A stretch of DNA of 64,000 nt from Colwellia sp. MB02u-6 (GCF_014077095.1 NZ_JACGVG010000027.1:434001-498000), one strand, 5' to 3'. Shown: positions 30,481 through 39,883, counted from the first letter of the stretch. Notes: generated from the letters alone by a model not told the origin. Translations and numbers: made by a program.

Positions 30481-30529
30481 TAGTAAAACCTAAGACAATT
30501 AAAGTCATTTTTTGAACGAGGAAGTAAAT

Positions 30530-31207
30530 ATGGGTATTTTTTCAAGGTTTACAGATATCATTAATTCTAATATTAACAACTTATTAGACAAAGCAGAAGA
30601 CCCTGCAAAAATGGTGCGCTTAATCATACAAGAAATGGAAGATACGTTAGTTGAAGTGCGCTCTTCATCAGCAAAAACCTTAGCAGATAAAAAAGAATTA
30701 GCACGCCAAGCTATTCGCTTTGAAGCGGATGCATCACAATGGCAAGAAAAAGCTGAGCTAGCGTTAAGTAAAGATCGTGAAGATTTAGCACGTGCAGCAT
30801 TAATGGAAAAGAAAAAATGTGTTGAAAGGGCCGGTGCTTTGCGTGAAGAGTTAAGCCACGTAGATAGCCATATTGCTAAATTACAAAGTGAAATCTCACA
30901 GTTGCAAGACAAATTAGCTGATGCCAAGTCGCGTCAAAAAGCGATTATTATGCGCGAAAAAACAGCGAACTCACGCCTAAAAGTGAAACAGAATATTGAC
31001 AGCGATAAGGTTAATGACGCGCTCAGTCGCTTTGACCGTTATGAGCGTAAAATTGATGGTATAGAAGCACAAGTTGAATCTTACGATATGGGCAGTAAGT
31101 CATTGGCTGATGAAATTTCAGAGTTGGCTTCAGATGAAAAAGTTGATGATGAATTAGCACAATTAAAAGCTAAAATGAAATCAGAGACTAAAATTAAATC
31201 ATCATAG
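30530..31207 (+). CDS. pspA: phage shock protein A (PspA/IM30 family)
   Basis: PspA binds and stabilises the inner membrane under stress and inhibits PspF. I choose ATG 30530 (MGIFSRFTDIINSNINNLLDKAEDPAKM), which has GAGGAA 7 bases upstream and matches the family N-terminus; an in-frame TTG at 30512 is less likely. The 225 residues are almost entirely coiled coil. It heads pspA-pspB-pspC, opposite pspF. Confidence 0.95.
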   Translation: MGIFSRFTDIINSNINNLLDKAEDPAKMVRLIIQEMEDTLVEVRSSSAKTLADKKELARQAIRFEADASQWQEKAELALSKDREDLARAALMEKKKCVERAGALREELSHVDSHIAKLQSEISQLQDKLADAKSRQKAIIMREKTANSRLKVKQNIDSDKVNDALSRFDRYERKIDGIEAQVESYDMGSKSLADEISELASDEKVDDELAQLKAKMKSETKIKSS

Positions 31208-31253
31208 ATTAAGAATATATGCCTTAATTAGGTGCAATTAAAGGAGAGAAATC

Positions 31254-31481
31254 GTGGAGGAGATCATCATCGCCCCAGTAATTATATTCATGGTCGTCGT
31301 AGCGCCTATTTGGTTGATATTACATTATCGTAGTAAACGCCAAATTAGCCAGGGTTTTAGTGAAGAAGAGTATATTCAACTGACTGAGTTGTCTGAACTC
31401 GCTGATAAAATGGCTGACAGAATAAAAACCTTAGAAGCTATTTTAGATGTTGAAACACCCGAGTGGAGAAACAAATTATGA
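31254..31481 (+). CDS. pspB: phage shock protein B
   Basis: PspB is a small inner-membrane protein that with PspC senses envelope stress and releases PspA from PspF. The 75-residue sequence has one N-terminal membrane helix, the conserved PIWLILHY motif and a C-terminal coiled coil ending ETPEWRNKL, close to E. coli ESILDAEHPNWRDR. The GTG start follows AAGGAGAG. Its stop overlaps the pspC ATG by four bases. Confidence 0.93.
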   Translation: MEEIIIAPVIIFMVVVAPIWLILHYRSKRQISQGFSEEEYIQLTELSELADKMADRIKTLEAILDVETPEWRNKL

Positions 31482-31966
31482 ACGGCAAATCCCGAGGTGA
31501 GTTGTATCGAAATACTAGCCAAGGAAAGTTAGCCGGTGTCTGTGCTGGTATTGCCGATTACTTTGGCTGGGAATCATGGTTGGTGCGTATACTCGTGGTT
31601 TCTGGTGTGTTGTTAGGCATGGGTTGGTTTATTGTTATTTATATTGCCGCTTGGTTTATATTAGATAAAAAACCCGCCAATGTAGGCCATGTTAACCGTA
31701 ACGCCCAAAGAGGTCATTTTGGACATGGTCAAGCTGGTCAGCAGCAGTCTAAGCAGCAAGCGCCAGAACAACAAGGGTTTGATGAAGACATTACCAATGA
31801 GTCGATTAAAGTGAAATCGCGAATTTGGCAAGCAGGTGAGCCACCTAAACAAGCATTTCAGGATATTAGGCGTAAGTTCAAGACATTAGAGTTGGAACTA
31901 CAAGTGATTGAACGCTATGTCACCTCACCAGAATTTACGGTGTCACAAGAAATTAATCAACTATAA
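31478..31966 (+). CDS. pspC: phage shock protein C with extended C-terminal tail
   Basis: The PspC domain occupies about residues 8-65 (LYRNTSQGKLAGVCAGIADYF, then a membrane helix GWFIVIYIAAWFILDKK). ATG 31478 overlaps the pspB stop (ATGA) and has GGAG about 10 bases upstream. After the membrane helix is a Gln- and His-rich linker (residues about 75-105) and a helical tail to residue 162, which makes the protein longer than E. coli PspC (119). No pspD follows. Confidence 0.92.
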   Translation: MNGKSRGELYRNTSQGKLAGVCAGIADYFGWESWLVRILVVSGVLLGMGWFIVIYIAAWFILDKKPANVGHVNRNAQRGHFGHGQAGQQQSKQQAPEQQGFDEDITNESIKVKSRIWQAGEPPKQAFQDIRRKFKTLELELQVIERYVTSPEFTVSQEINQL

Positions 31967-31991
31967 AAAAAGCGGCTAGGCCGCTTTTTTT
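31965..31991. terminator. terminator after pspC
   Basis: AAAAAAAGCGGC and GCCGCTTTTTTT form a 12-bp stem with a TAG loop directly at the pspC stop. Confidence 0.9.
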
Positions 31992-32130
31992 ATAGTTGTA
32001 ACTTGATGATAAAGCCGTTATATCACTGTTATCTGAATGTAAAATTCGCTAATATCTAAGGCAATGATAGTATTGTTAAGACAAGTATTCTCCCTTCAAC
32101 ATATTGAAAATAAAAAGATAGCATTCAAGT

Positions 32131-33561
32131 ATGGCATTTATTAATAAAGCTCAGTTAAACAAGTTAAAACAAAAAGCTAGCGATATCGTTAATCGTTCTA
32201 TCGATCAACACATCACACTGGCTGTAACCGGGCTTAGCCGCAGTGGTAAAACTGCTTTTATTACCTCTTTAGTGAATCAGTTACTCAACGAAGGTAATAA
32301 TTCGCAGCTCAGTTTTTTTAATGTGGTCCATCAAGGTCGTTACATTGCCGCTAAACGTGTGCCACAAAAGCATCTTCATATTTCAAGATTTGAATATGAC
32401 GGGGCGCTATCAGCCTTGTGTCAGTCGCCGCCAAAATGGCCAAAACCTACTAACGGTATTAGCGAGTTGCGCTTAGCGGTGCGTTATCAACCGAAAGACT
32501 CGTTATTAAAGTATGCTACGGAGTCGGCAACGCTCTATATTGACATTACCGACTATCCAGGCGAGTGGCTGCTTGACTTACCTATGTTGTCGTTAACATT
32601 TGAGCAATGGTCGAGACAAACCATAGAACTCCTTAAGCAGGCACCAAGGAGTGAACATGCACAGGGCTTTCTCAATAAACTGGCTGAGTTCGATGCCTTT
32701 GCCTGTGCTGACGAAGCCGTTTTAGCGCAACTATCACAAGAATATACTGACCTACTGTTACTCTTTCGCCATAAACTTGGTTTGTCTGTTATTCAACCAG
32801 GACGTTTTATTCTACCTGGTGAGTTGGAAGATGCGCCAATACTGCAGTTTTTTCCTTATAGCAGATTTGACGATATTGACAGTAATGACTATCAAAATGC
32901 TAAAGACGACTGTCATATCGGCATGTTGCGCGCACGATTCATTGAATATAAAGAGCGTGTAGTGCGGCGTTTTTATAAAGAGCATTTTATTAATTTTGAT
33001 CGACAAATTGTGCTTGCTGACTGTTTAACGCCATTAAATAAAGGCCCAGAAAGTTTTGCAGATTTACAACATGCCATGGCAATGATCATGGAAAGCTTTC
33101 AATATGGGCAATCGAGTTTACTGTCGCGTTTATTTTCGCCAAAAATTGATCGATTACTTTTTGCTGCTACTAAGGCTGACCATGTCACACCGGAACAACA
33201 CGGTAATTTAGTTTCCTTGCTCAACAAGCTAGTTTTTCAAACTAAGCAAGAGCTGAGTTTTGATGCCATTAAAATGAAAACAATTGCTATTGCCTCCGTC
33301 AAGGCAACCAAAGTGGGCAAAAGCCTGTACCAAGGCCAAAACATTCCAGTTATTAAAGGTCGTCAATTAAGTAATGGCCAAATGATCACCTTATTTCCTG
33401 GTGCGGTGCCGGCGAGTATTCCAACGCTTGATTATTGGCAAAAGCAAGCCTTTAACTATATCGCTTTTTCGCCGATTGAACCGGCGAGTAATGACGAATG
33501 TTTACCGCATCTTCGCATGGATCAAATGTTGCAGTTTTTGCTTGGAGATAAATTAAAATGA
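32131..33561 (+). CDS. ycjX: YcjX-family P-loop protein (DUF463)
   Basis: YcjX is a GTPase-like P-loop protein regularly found near psp genes and associated with the phage shock regulon. The 476-residue protein has Walker A GLSRSGKT at 34-41 and a later DITDYPGEWLLDLPM segment, a hallmark of the family. Its precise role is not established. It overlaps ycjF by 4 bases, so the two are co-translated. Confidence 0.93.
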   Translation: MAFINKAQLNKLKQKASDIVNRSIDQHITLAVTGLSRSGKTAFITSLVNQLLNEGNNSQLSFFNVVHQGRYIAAKRVPQKHLHISRFEYDGALSALCQSPPKWPKPTNGISELRLAVRYQPKDSLLKYATESATLYIDITDYPGEWLLDLPMLSLTFEQWSRQTIELLKQAPRSEHAQGFLNKLAEFDAFACADEAVLAQLSQEYTDLLLLFRHKLGLSVIQPGRFILPGELEDAPILQFFPYSRFDDIDSNDYQNAKDDCHIGMLRARFIEYKERVVRRFYKEHFINFDRQIVLADCLTPLNKGPESFADLQHAMAMIMESFQYGQSSLLSRLFSPKIDRLLFAATKADHVTPEQHGNLVSLLNKLVFQTKQELSFDAIKMKTIAIASVKATKVGKSLYQGQNIPVIKGRQLSNGQMITLFPGAVPASIPTLDYWQKQAFNYIAFSPIEPASNDECLPHLRMDQMLQFLLGDKLK

Positions 33562-34568
33562 AAGAAAACAAAGAAAAACATCAACAACAAATATTATTTG
33601 ATGTTGATGTTGCCGACAAGCAAACAACAGATAACACCCAGCAAATCATTGTTAATGAGCAAGATTGGGTTTGTGATGAGCAAGTAGAAACAGTTGACGA
33701 TAATAGCGTTATTGCCAGCAAAAAACCAAGCTGGCTTTGGCGTACACTAGGGGTGGTTTTTGTTACTTTAGTGGGAGTTGAAACGGTACAGTTTTTTGTT
33801 AATGGCTTTAGTCAATCGCCGATAATTGCCAGTTTGTACGTTATCTTACTGGCCGGATTATCACTTATTGGCGGCCGCAGTGTTTGGCGCGAATTTGCTG
33901 GGCTTAGGCAGTTTAAATATCAGCAAAATCTTAAACAACAAGCACAAGATATTATCAATGAAGGAGGCCAAATTGATGCCACCAGCCTTTGTGATAAAAT
34001 ATCTCAGCGTTTACCAGTTGACTTAGCTGAATTTGATCACAGTTCATGGCGGCAGTTAAACCTTGAAGAGTACAACGATGTTGAAATAATGCAGTTATAT
34101 GCTCGCAACGTTTTATCTCAAGTGGATCAAAAAGCATTGAAAGAAATTGCAAAATTCTCCTCAGAGTCAGTTGTTTTAGTCGCCCTAAGTCCGATCGCTA
34201 TTATTGATATGTTACTGATGTTATGGCGTAATTTACGTTTGGTTAATAAAATAGCCGCTTTATATGGTTTACAACTAAGTTACTGGAGCCGAGTCAAACT
34301 CATTAAACAAGTGATTATTAACATGGCTTATGCCGGCGCAAGTGAATTAGTGGCTGATCTAGGTGCAGATCTGTTGGGCGCAGAGTTGTTAGGAAAATTA
34401 TCAGCGCGTATGGCACAAGGCTTAGGCGCAGGTATGTTAACCGCACGATTGGGGCTCAAAGCCATGCACTTATGTCGCCCTATTCCCTTTACCGATGATG
34501 CGCCAAAGCTTAGGCATATTCGTCAACAGATTGTCAGCCAAGTGCAATCATTGGTGAAGAGAGCTTAG
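33558..34568 (+). CDS. ycjF: YcjF-family membrane protein (TIGR01620/DUF697)
   Basis: This 336-residue inner-membrane protein has a soluble acidic N-terminus and two membrane helices at about 55-75 and 88-108. A cytoplasmic domain follows, with the DUF697-like region SESVVLVALSPIAIIDMLLMLWRNLRLVNKIAALYG (given here as a region, about 210-245). The family always accompanies ycjX. Function is unknown beyond its association with envelope stress. Confidence 0.9.
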   Translation: MKENKEKHQQQILFDVDVADKQTTDNTQQIIVNEQDWVCDEQVETVDDNSVIASKKPSWLWRTLGVVFVTLVGVETVQFFVNGFSQSPIIASLYVILLAGLSLIGGRSVWREFAGLRQFKYQQNLKQQAQDIINEGGQIDATSLCDKISQRLPVDLAEFDHSSWRQLNLEEYNDVEIMQLYARNVLSQVDQKALKEIAKFSSESVVLVALSPIAIIDMLLMLWRNLRLVNKIAALYGLQLSYWSRVKLIKQVIINMAYAGASELVADLGADLLGAELLGKLSARMAQGLGAGMLTARLGLKAMHLCRPIPFTDDAPKLRHIRQQIVSQVQSLVKRA

Positions 34569-34614
34569 CCAAGTCATTGTAAATAAACATAAATTTTTTA
34601 ACTGTATATTTAGA

Positions 34615-34632
34615 TGTAACATAAGTTTTACA
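34615..34632 (+). promoter_or_regulatory. TyrR-box-like operator upstream of phhA
   Basis: TGTAAC-ATAAGT-TTTACA matches the TyrR box TGTAAA-N6-TTTACA at 11 of 12 defined positions. It is 155 bp before phhA. A weaker half site, TGTAAA-N6-TAAATT, lies at 34578-34595, and strong/weak box pairs are usual for TyrR. Because tyrR itself is two genes downstream, control of phhA by TyrR is plausible. Confidence 0.7.
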
Positions 34633-34786
34633 GCCTCATTGTTCTGGTGAAAAAATAGCCACTTTGAAAGTCGTGCTTTTTCTATTGGTGTTGCCTTATT
34701 ATTATGACAACTAAAGTAGTTTTAAATATCAAGATAAAATTAACAACAAATAATAAAATTGATATTCACTCAATAAGGTTAAACGA

Positions 34787-35599
34787 ATGGCGAAGACGAG
34801 TAAGTACGTTTCTAAGGTTGCAGATGAACATGGCAACATTGCATGGTCAGCAGAAGAAAACCAAATTTGGCAAGCGTTAATTACGCGACAACTTTCAACA
34901 GTACAAAATACTGCATGTGATGAATTTATCGCTGGCCTAAGTAAGTTAAATCTGCCACTTGATCGTATTCCTCAACTAGAAGAAGTTAGTCAGGTATTAA
35001 GGGCAGAAACGGGTTGGAGCTGTGAACCCGTGCCAGCACTGATAGGTTTTGGTGAGTTTTTTCGCCTACTTTCAGAACGAAAATTCCCTGTTGCAACCTT
35101 TATTCGTTCCAAAGAAGAGTTTGACTATTTAGAAGAGCCCGATATATTTCATGAAATATACGGTCACTGTGCCTTACTGACTAATCCGTCATTTGCTAAT
35201 TATACCCAAGCTTATGGCATGATGGGTTTAAATGCTTCGAAGGAAGACCGTGTGTTTTTAGCTCGGCTTTATTGGTTTACCGTAGAGTTTGGCTTACTTG
35301 ATACTCCTAAAGGTTTACGTGTATACGGTGGTGGTATTTTGTCTTCTCCAACCGAAACAGAATATGCATTACATGATAAAAATGTTGAAAGAAAACCACT
35401 CGATGTTTTAGATGTTTTACGGACACAATATCGCATTGATATTTTGCAACCGGTTTATTTTATGCTCACCAAGGTGAGTGATCTCGATGAGGTACGAAAA
35501 TTAACCGTAGAAGATATTATGGTGTTGGTAGAACAAGCGAAAAAAATAGGCTTACATCCAGCTAAATTTGAATTAAAAACAACTTCAAAAGTAAGTTAA
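34787..35599 (+). CDS. phhA: phenylalanine 4-monooxygenase (phenylalanine hydroxylase)
   Basis: PhhA converts phenylalanine to tyrosine with tetrahydropterin and oxygen. The 270-residue protein is the compact bacterial form. The 2-His-1-Glu iron site is visible: His122 and His127 in FHEIYGHC, and Glu167 in WFTVEFGL. The pterin-site segment [21 protein letters not shown] precedes it. phhB, for cofactor recycling, follows after 10 bp and tyrR comes next. The upstream region carries a TyrR-type operator. Confidence 0.96.
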   Translation: MAKTSKYVSKVADEHGNIAWSAEENQIWQALITRQLSTVQNTACDEFIAGLSKLNLPLDRIPQLEEVSQVLRAETGWSCEPVPALIGFGEFFRLLSERKFPVATFIRSKEEFDYLEEPDIFHEIYGHCALLTNPSFANYTQAYGMMGLNASKEDRVFLARLYWFTVEFGLLDTPKGLRVYGGGILSSPTETEYALHDKNVERKPLDVLDVLRTQYRIDILQPVYFMLTKVSDLDEVRKLTVEDIMVLVEQAKKIGLHPAKFELKTTSKVS

Positions 35600-35609
35600 A
35601 GGAATTTTT

Positions 35610-35948
35610 ATGATCGGCGAATTATCAAATCAACAATGTGAAGCATGTCAAGTAGATGCACCGAAGGTTAGCGATGACGAATTAGCAAGTTTATTGGCTC
35701 AAATACCTGATTGGGTACCTGAAGTGAATAACGGTATTATGATGCTAGAACGTGTTTATAAATTTAAAAACTATAAACTAGCATGGGCTTTTGCAAATAA
35801 AGTGTCTGAATTAGCAGAAAAAGAATTTCACCATCCAGCCATCTTATTAGAGTGGGGCAAAGTAAAAGTTACTTGGTGGAGCCATGCTATTAAAGGGCTG
35901 CATAAGAATGACTTTATCTGTGCGGCCAAAACTGATCAGCTTCTTTAA
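35610..35948 (+). CDS. phhB: pterin-4a-carbinolamine dehydratase PhhB
   Basis: PhhB dehydrates the 4a-hydroxypterin made by PhhA so that the cofactor can be reduced again. The 112-residue protein has the family motif [21 protein letters not shown], given here in part: HHP at about 72-74 and WWSHAIKGL near the end. It is tightly coupled to phhA (10-bp gap, AAGGA before the ATG). Confidence 0.95.
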   Translation: MIGELSNQQCEACQVDAPKVSDDELASLLAQIPDWVPEVNNGIMMLERVYKFKNYKLAWAFANKVSELAEKEFHHPAILLEWGKVKVTWWSHAIKGLHKNDFICAAKTDQLL

Positions 35949-35970
35949 CCTCATACGATACAATAATACT

Positions 35971-35999
35971 AAGCCTCCTATTAATGGGGGCTTTTTTTT
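35971..35999 (+). terminator. terminator after phhB
   Basis: AAGCCTCC and GGGGGCTT pair (one T-G wobble) across TATTAAT and run into eight T. It separates phhAB from the tyrR promoter. Confidence 0.85.
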
Positions 36000-36001
36000 G
36001 T

Positions 36002-36019
36002 TGTAAAAAATAGTTTACA
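36002..36019 (+). promoter_or_regulatory. perfect TyrR box in front of tyrR
   Basis: TGTAAA-AAATAG-TTTACA is an exact match to the TyrR box consensus TGTAAA-N6-TTTACA. It starts three bases after the phhB terminator and ends 40 bp before the tyrR ATG, where it would overlap the promoter. This strongly suggests autoregulation by TyrR. Confidence 0.85.
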
Positions 36020-36059
36020 ATGGTGATATTGGATTTTGTTGTTTGCTTGAGGTTATTAA

Positions 36060-37610
36060 ATGCGTTTAGAAATTGGTTGCAAGGACCGAGTTGGTATTGC
36101 GCAAAGTGTATTAGCAATATTTGTTGAACGTGGGATCGACCTACGTGGTATCGAGTTAAAACAACCAGGAAAAATTTTTATTAACATCCCTGATTTAGAA
36201 TTTTCAGAGCTGCAAAGTTTCATGCCGCAATTGCGATTAATAGATGGCGTTATTGATGTTAAAACAACACCTTACATGCCGTCTGAACGTGAAAGAAATG
36301 AATTTGAAACTTTAGTGAAAACTTTTCCAGACCCTTTTATCTCGATTGATAATAATGGCCAAATTCGTGTGGTTAATAATATTGCTGCGCAAATAATGTG
36401 TAGCTCGCTTGAGCATATTATTGGTGAGTATGTTGGACAATGGCTAAAAGGTTTTAATTTTACCCGCTGGTTGGGCAGTGTAGAAGTGTTGGCCCAAACT
36501 CGCCGTGTTAAATTTCAAGATGGTGACTTTGTTGCAGATATTATCCCTATTCATATTGCTGAAGGTGATGGCAGGCAAGTACTTGCCGGCGCAGTACTGA
36601 TATTAAAATCAGAAGCAAGATTAGGTCAACAAATTAGTGCCTTTAAAAAAGCCAATGAAAATGATTTTAACGGTATCCAGTCTAACAGCAGTTCAATGCG
36701 TAAATTAATACGCGAAGCAAAGCGTATGGCCTTGCTCGACTCTTCTATGTTGATTGTGGGTGAAACAGGATCAGGTAAGGAGTTATTAGCGCGCGCTTGT
36801 CACGCGGCAAGTGATCGTAAGGATAAGCCTTTTATGACCTTAAGTTGTGCAGCATTACCTGACGATGCAGCGGAAACAGAATTATTTGGCTCTGGTGCTG
36901 CTGGAGAAGCAAAAAGTAAAAAAGGTATATTCGAATCAGCAGACGGCGGCACTATATTTTTCGATGAAGTAGGCGAGATGTCAGCCAAATTACAAACTAA
37001 AGTGCTGCGGGTCATTCAAGATGGCACCTTTAGGCGCATTGATGACGAAAAAGAAATCAAAGTTAATGTCCGTATTATCGGTTCAACTAATCGCGACTTA
37101 CTTAATATGGTTTCTCTTGGAGGGTTTAGAGAAGACTTATATTATCGTTTAAATGTTTTGGGGCTTAATATTCCATCGTTGCGTGAGCGACGTTCAGATA
37201 TTGTGCCTTTAGCGGAACTTTTTGTCGCTAAATTTGGTCAACGTGTTGGCAAGACCCATGTTTTTTTCGATAAAGAATGTCTTGAGTTTATTGAACACTA
37301 TCCTTGGCCTGGTAATGTTAGACAACTAGAAAATGTGTTGATTCGAGCTGTATCCTTAATTGACGGTAATATCATTACAACTTCGCACCTGAATTTACCT
37401 GCGTATACGCGCGAGCATGGTTATCTTGAGCAAGATTTTGAAGGTACTTTAGATGCGGCAGTGAAAAATTTTGAAGCAGATTTGCTGCGTAAACTTTATC
37501 CTGCTTATCCAAGTACGCGACAATTAGCCAAAAAATTAGGACTGAGTCACACCGCCATTGCCAACAAATTACGAGACTACGATATCAATAAAAAAACAGT
37601 TAAAATTTAA
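36060..37610 (+). CDS. tyrR: transcriptional regulator TyrR
   Basis: TyrR controls aromatic amino acid synthesis, transport and degradation genes. The 516-residue protein has an N-terminal ACT domain (MRLEIGCKDRVGIAQSVL, about 1-75) and a PAS domain (about 80-190). The AAA+ domain follows, with Walker A GETGSGKE and Walker B TIFFDEVGEM, then a C-terminal helix-turn-helix (STRQLAKKLGLSHTAIANKL). The sigma-54 loop GAFTGA is absent: the region reads GSGAAGEAKSKKG, as expected for a TyrR that works with sigma-70. A perfect TyrR box precedes it. Confidence 0.96.
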   Translation: MRLEIGCKDRVGIAQSVLAIFVERGIDLRGIELKQPGKIFINIPDLEFSELQSFMPQLRLIDGVIDVKTTPYMPSERERNEFETLVKTFPDPFISIDNNGQIRVVNNIAAQIMCSSLEHIIGEYVGQWLKGFNFTRWLGSVEVLAQTRRVKFQDGDFVADIIPIHIAEGDGRQVLAGAVLILKSEARLGQQISAFKKANENDFNGIQSNSSSMRKLIREAKRMALLDSSMLIVGETGSGKELLARACHAASDRKDKPFMTLSCAALPDDAAETELFGSGAAGEAKSKKGIFESADGGTIFFDEVGEMSAKLQTKVLRVIQDGTFRRIDDEKEIKVNVRIIGSTNRDLLNMVSLGGFREDLYYRLNVLGLNIPSLRERRSDIVPLAELFVAKFGQRVGKTHVFFDKECLEFIEHYPWPGNVRQLENVLIRAVSLIDGNIITTSHLNLPAYTREHGYLEQDFEGTLDAAVKNFEADLLRKLYPAYPSTRQLAKKLGLSHTAIANKLRDYDINKKTVKI

Positions 37611-37660
37611 CGTTAACTGACCAATATTGGTTTTACTGAAAAATTATTTGAGTATTAGAT

Positions 37661-38299
37661 ATGAAATTATATGGTTATTGGCGTTCATCTGCTGCGTATA
37701 GAGTAAGAATTGCTATGCACTTAAAGGGGCTGGCGTTTGAATCAATTCCCGTGCATTTAGTTAAAGATGGTGGCGAGCAGCATAAAAAAGCTTACACTGA
37801 ATTAAACTTAACACGTTTAGTTCCCACCCTGATTGATGAAGAGGTTATTTTGCATCAGTCGATTGCAATTGTTGAGTACCTCGACGATAAATATCCATCG
37901 GTGGCTATTTATCCTGAAAATATTGTGGCTAAAGCAAAAGTAAAGGCGCTTGCGCTTGATGTTGCCTGTGAAATGCATCCGGTTAATAATTTACGCGTAC
38001 AACAATACCTAGTTAGTCATTTTTCACTACCAGAAAGTGATAAACTTATTTGGAGTCATCATTGGATGAATGTAGGTTTTTTAGCTGTTGAGCAGCAGTT
38101 AAAAGTAAACTCAGGAAAATATTGTTTTGGCGATAACATTACTATGGCTGATATTTGCTTAGTGCCTCAAGTATACAACGCCTATCGATTTAATCTTGAT
38201 ATGACTGCATTTCCAAATATTTGTCGGGTGACTGAAAATTGTAATCAACATGCGGCCTTTATTGCCGCTTTACCTGAGAATCAGGCGGATGCGCAGTAA
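37661..38299 (+). CDS. maiA: maleylacetoacetate isomerase (zeta-class GST)
   Basis: MaiA isomerises maleylacetoacetate to fumarylacetoacetate in tyrosine/homogentisate degradation. The 212-residue GST-fold protein has the zeta-class motif YWRSSAAYRVRIAM at the N-terminus and VPTLIDEEVILHQSIAIVEYL at the glutathione site. It follows tyrR after 50 bp and fits functionally with phhAB, but the other degradation genes (hppD, hmgA, fahA) are not in this window. A CAGTAAC/GTTACTG hairpin overlaps its stop codon. Confidence 0.92.
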   Translation: MKLYGYWRSSAAYRVRIAMHLKGLAFESIPVHLVKDGGEQHKKAYTELNLTRLVPTLIDEEVILHQSIAIVEYLDDKYPSVAIYPENIVAKAKVKALALDVACEMHPVNNLRVQQYLVSHFSLPESDKLIWSHHWMNVGFLAVEQQLKVNSGKYCFGDNITMADICLVPQVYNAYRFNLDMTAFPNICRVTENCNQHAAFIAALPENQADAQ

Positions 38300-38404
38300 C
38301 GTGCAATGTTACTGAAAATTTAAATATGAAAATTTATTATTTACTATGCCATTACTTAAACCAATTCATTAATACAATGGGTATAACATAAATTTAAGGT
38401 TATT

Positions 38405-39265
38405 ATGTCAACTAAAAATACTGAACAAAAAAAAACGCCTTGGGCCATTATTGCAGTGATTATTGCTACTGTTATCGCCTTTGTTATCTACTTCTACGTG
38501 ATTGCAGCAGATGAAAATAACAGTAGTGACACCGTCGCTACTACTGCTGTTGCACCCGCTCAAACACCAGTGTTTGAGCCTGAAATTACGCCTGAGTTAA
38601 TTGAACCAGAAATTACAACAGAACAGGTCGAAGAAGAGATTGTTGCGCTTGAACCTGAAATTTTATTACCAACATTAGACGAAAGTGACACTTGGTTTAG
38701 TACTAAATTGCCGACGTTAACTTGGCGCAAAGAATTACTAAAACTGGTCGTTACAGAAGATATAATCCGCCGGTTTGTGGTATTTACTGATAATTTTAGC
38801 CAAGGTACCTTAGCTTATGAGCACACACCATTAATTACACCAAGTGAAAAATTTACTGCGCTAGAAGAACCGACAGACAACGGCATTAAATTGCAGTGGG
38901 ATGAAAGTAGCACTCGCCGTTTTAGCAACTACGTTGATCTTTTACGCTCAATGGACAGTGAAACGCTAGTTAAATGGTACGTTGAATTAAAGCCGTTAAT
39001 TGATCAAGCTTATGGTGAGTTAGGTTACCCTGAACAAGATTTTACCGACGTATTGCACAATGCTATAACCAAGGTTTTAGATATGGAAATCCCTAAAATC
39101 CAACCTGAGTTAGAGCGCCTTAGTGTTATGTATAAATATAAAGATCCGTCGCTAGAGTCTTTAGATGATGCAGAAAAACTATTGCTAAGACTAGGTAAAG
39201 AAAATTTACTGGTTATCAAGTCAGTGTTGTTAGAAATTAACGAAAAGCTTGCAAGAGAGCCTTAA
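38405..39265 (+). CDS. DUF3014 family membrane-anchored protein
   Basis: This 286-residue protein has a short cytoplasmic start and one membrane helix (about 14-33). A linker rich in Glu, Pro and Thr follows (about 45-90), then a soluble helical domain beginning LPTLDESDTWF. It matches my memory of DUF3014: TEDIIRRFVVFTDNFSQGTL and FSNYVDLLRSMDSETLVKWY are characteristic. The domain should face the periplasm. Function is unknown. It is a single gene between maiA and a pseudogene. Confidence 0.75.
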   Translation: MSTKNTEQKKTPWAIIAVIIATVIAFVIYFYVIAADENNSSDTVATTAVAPAQTPVFEPEITPELIEPEITTEQVEEEIVALEPEILLPTLDESDTWFSTKLPTLTWRKELLKLVVTEDIIRRFVVFTDNFSQGTLAYEHTPLITPSEKFTALEEPTDNGIKLQWDESSTRRFSNYVDLLRSMDSETLVKWYVELKPLIDQAYGELGYPEQDFTDVLHNAITKVLDMEIPKIQPELERLSVMYKYKDPSLESLDDAEKLLLRLGKENLLVIKSVLLEINEKLAREP

Positions 39266-39366
39266 GTATTGGTTAAGTATTAAATGAATCAGTTAATCAA
39301 ACAAAGATTACTGCGTGTATAGCAAGTAGCGATTATACTCTTGTAAGATGATTCACCAGTCAAGCA

Positions 39367-39800
39367 ATGGTACGCTGTGGTTGGAAAATTACTGGAGCTT
39401 TGCCACAACATGAAAAGTATATTATTACGGTGGCCCCTCAGACCTTAAATTGAGGAGTGTTGGCATCGCCGTTATGTTTTCATTAAATATTAAGGTGTCA
39501 TTTCTCACTAAGAACAGTATTTTTTTTTGGCCAAACAGTTAAAAAATTTAAAGATAATAAGAAATTTATTTTAGCGATTGCACGAAAGGAACTCGCGGTA
39601 AAACACACTGAGTGGAGAACTGGATTTTTCATCTTGCCAAGCAAGCGAATGTGCTATTGGTACTCTTAAGTTTTGATTTTATTAAAAAGGAAGTGCAATT
39701 TTATCCTGCAGTCGTTATAACGGGCGATATAAATCAAGCGTTAATCGAATTTAAGTAATTTTTTACTGATGTTTGTGCAAAAAATCTGCAAGCAGTCTGA
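39367..39800 (+). pseudogene. decayed lysophospholipid acyltransferase (PlsC-like) gene
   Basis: Three frames contain successive pieces of one protein. ATG 39367 opens with VRCGWKITGALPQHEKYIIT, then VAP and a stop at 39451. From about 39459 another frame reads VGIAVMFSLNIKVSFLTKNS, then IFFWPNS and a stop. Further on come FKDNKKFILAIA, the EWRTGFF segment and LLVLLSFDFIKKEVQFYP, and finally FFTDVCAKNLQAV to TGA 39800. The order matches small 1-acylglycerol-3-phosphate acyltransferase-like proteins (WKI.G..P.....I.VAPHTSNWD at the start). The family call is from memory; the broken frames are directly visible. The rest of the DUF3014-to-4.5S gap is empty. Confidence 0.7.
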
Positions 39801-39883
39801 ATTTAGTAACTAGCGCTTGCAACTAAGCCATTGATTAGCGATAATTCTCGGCGCGTTAGAAGAGATTCTTTTAACGCTTCTAT

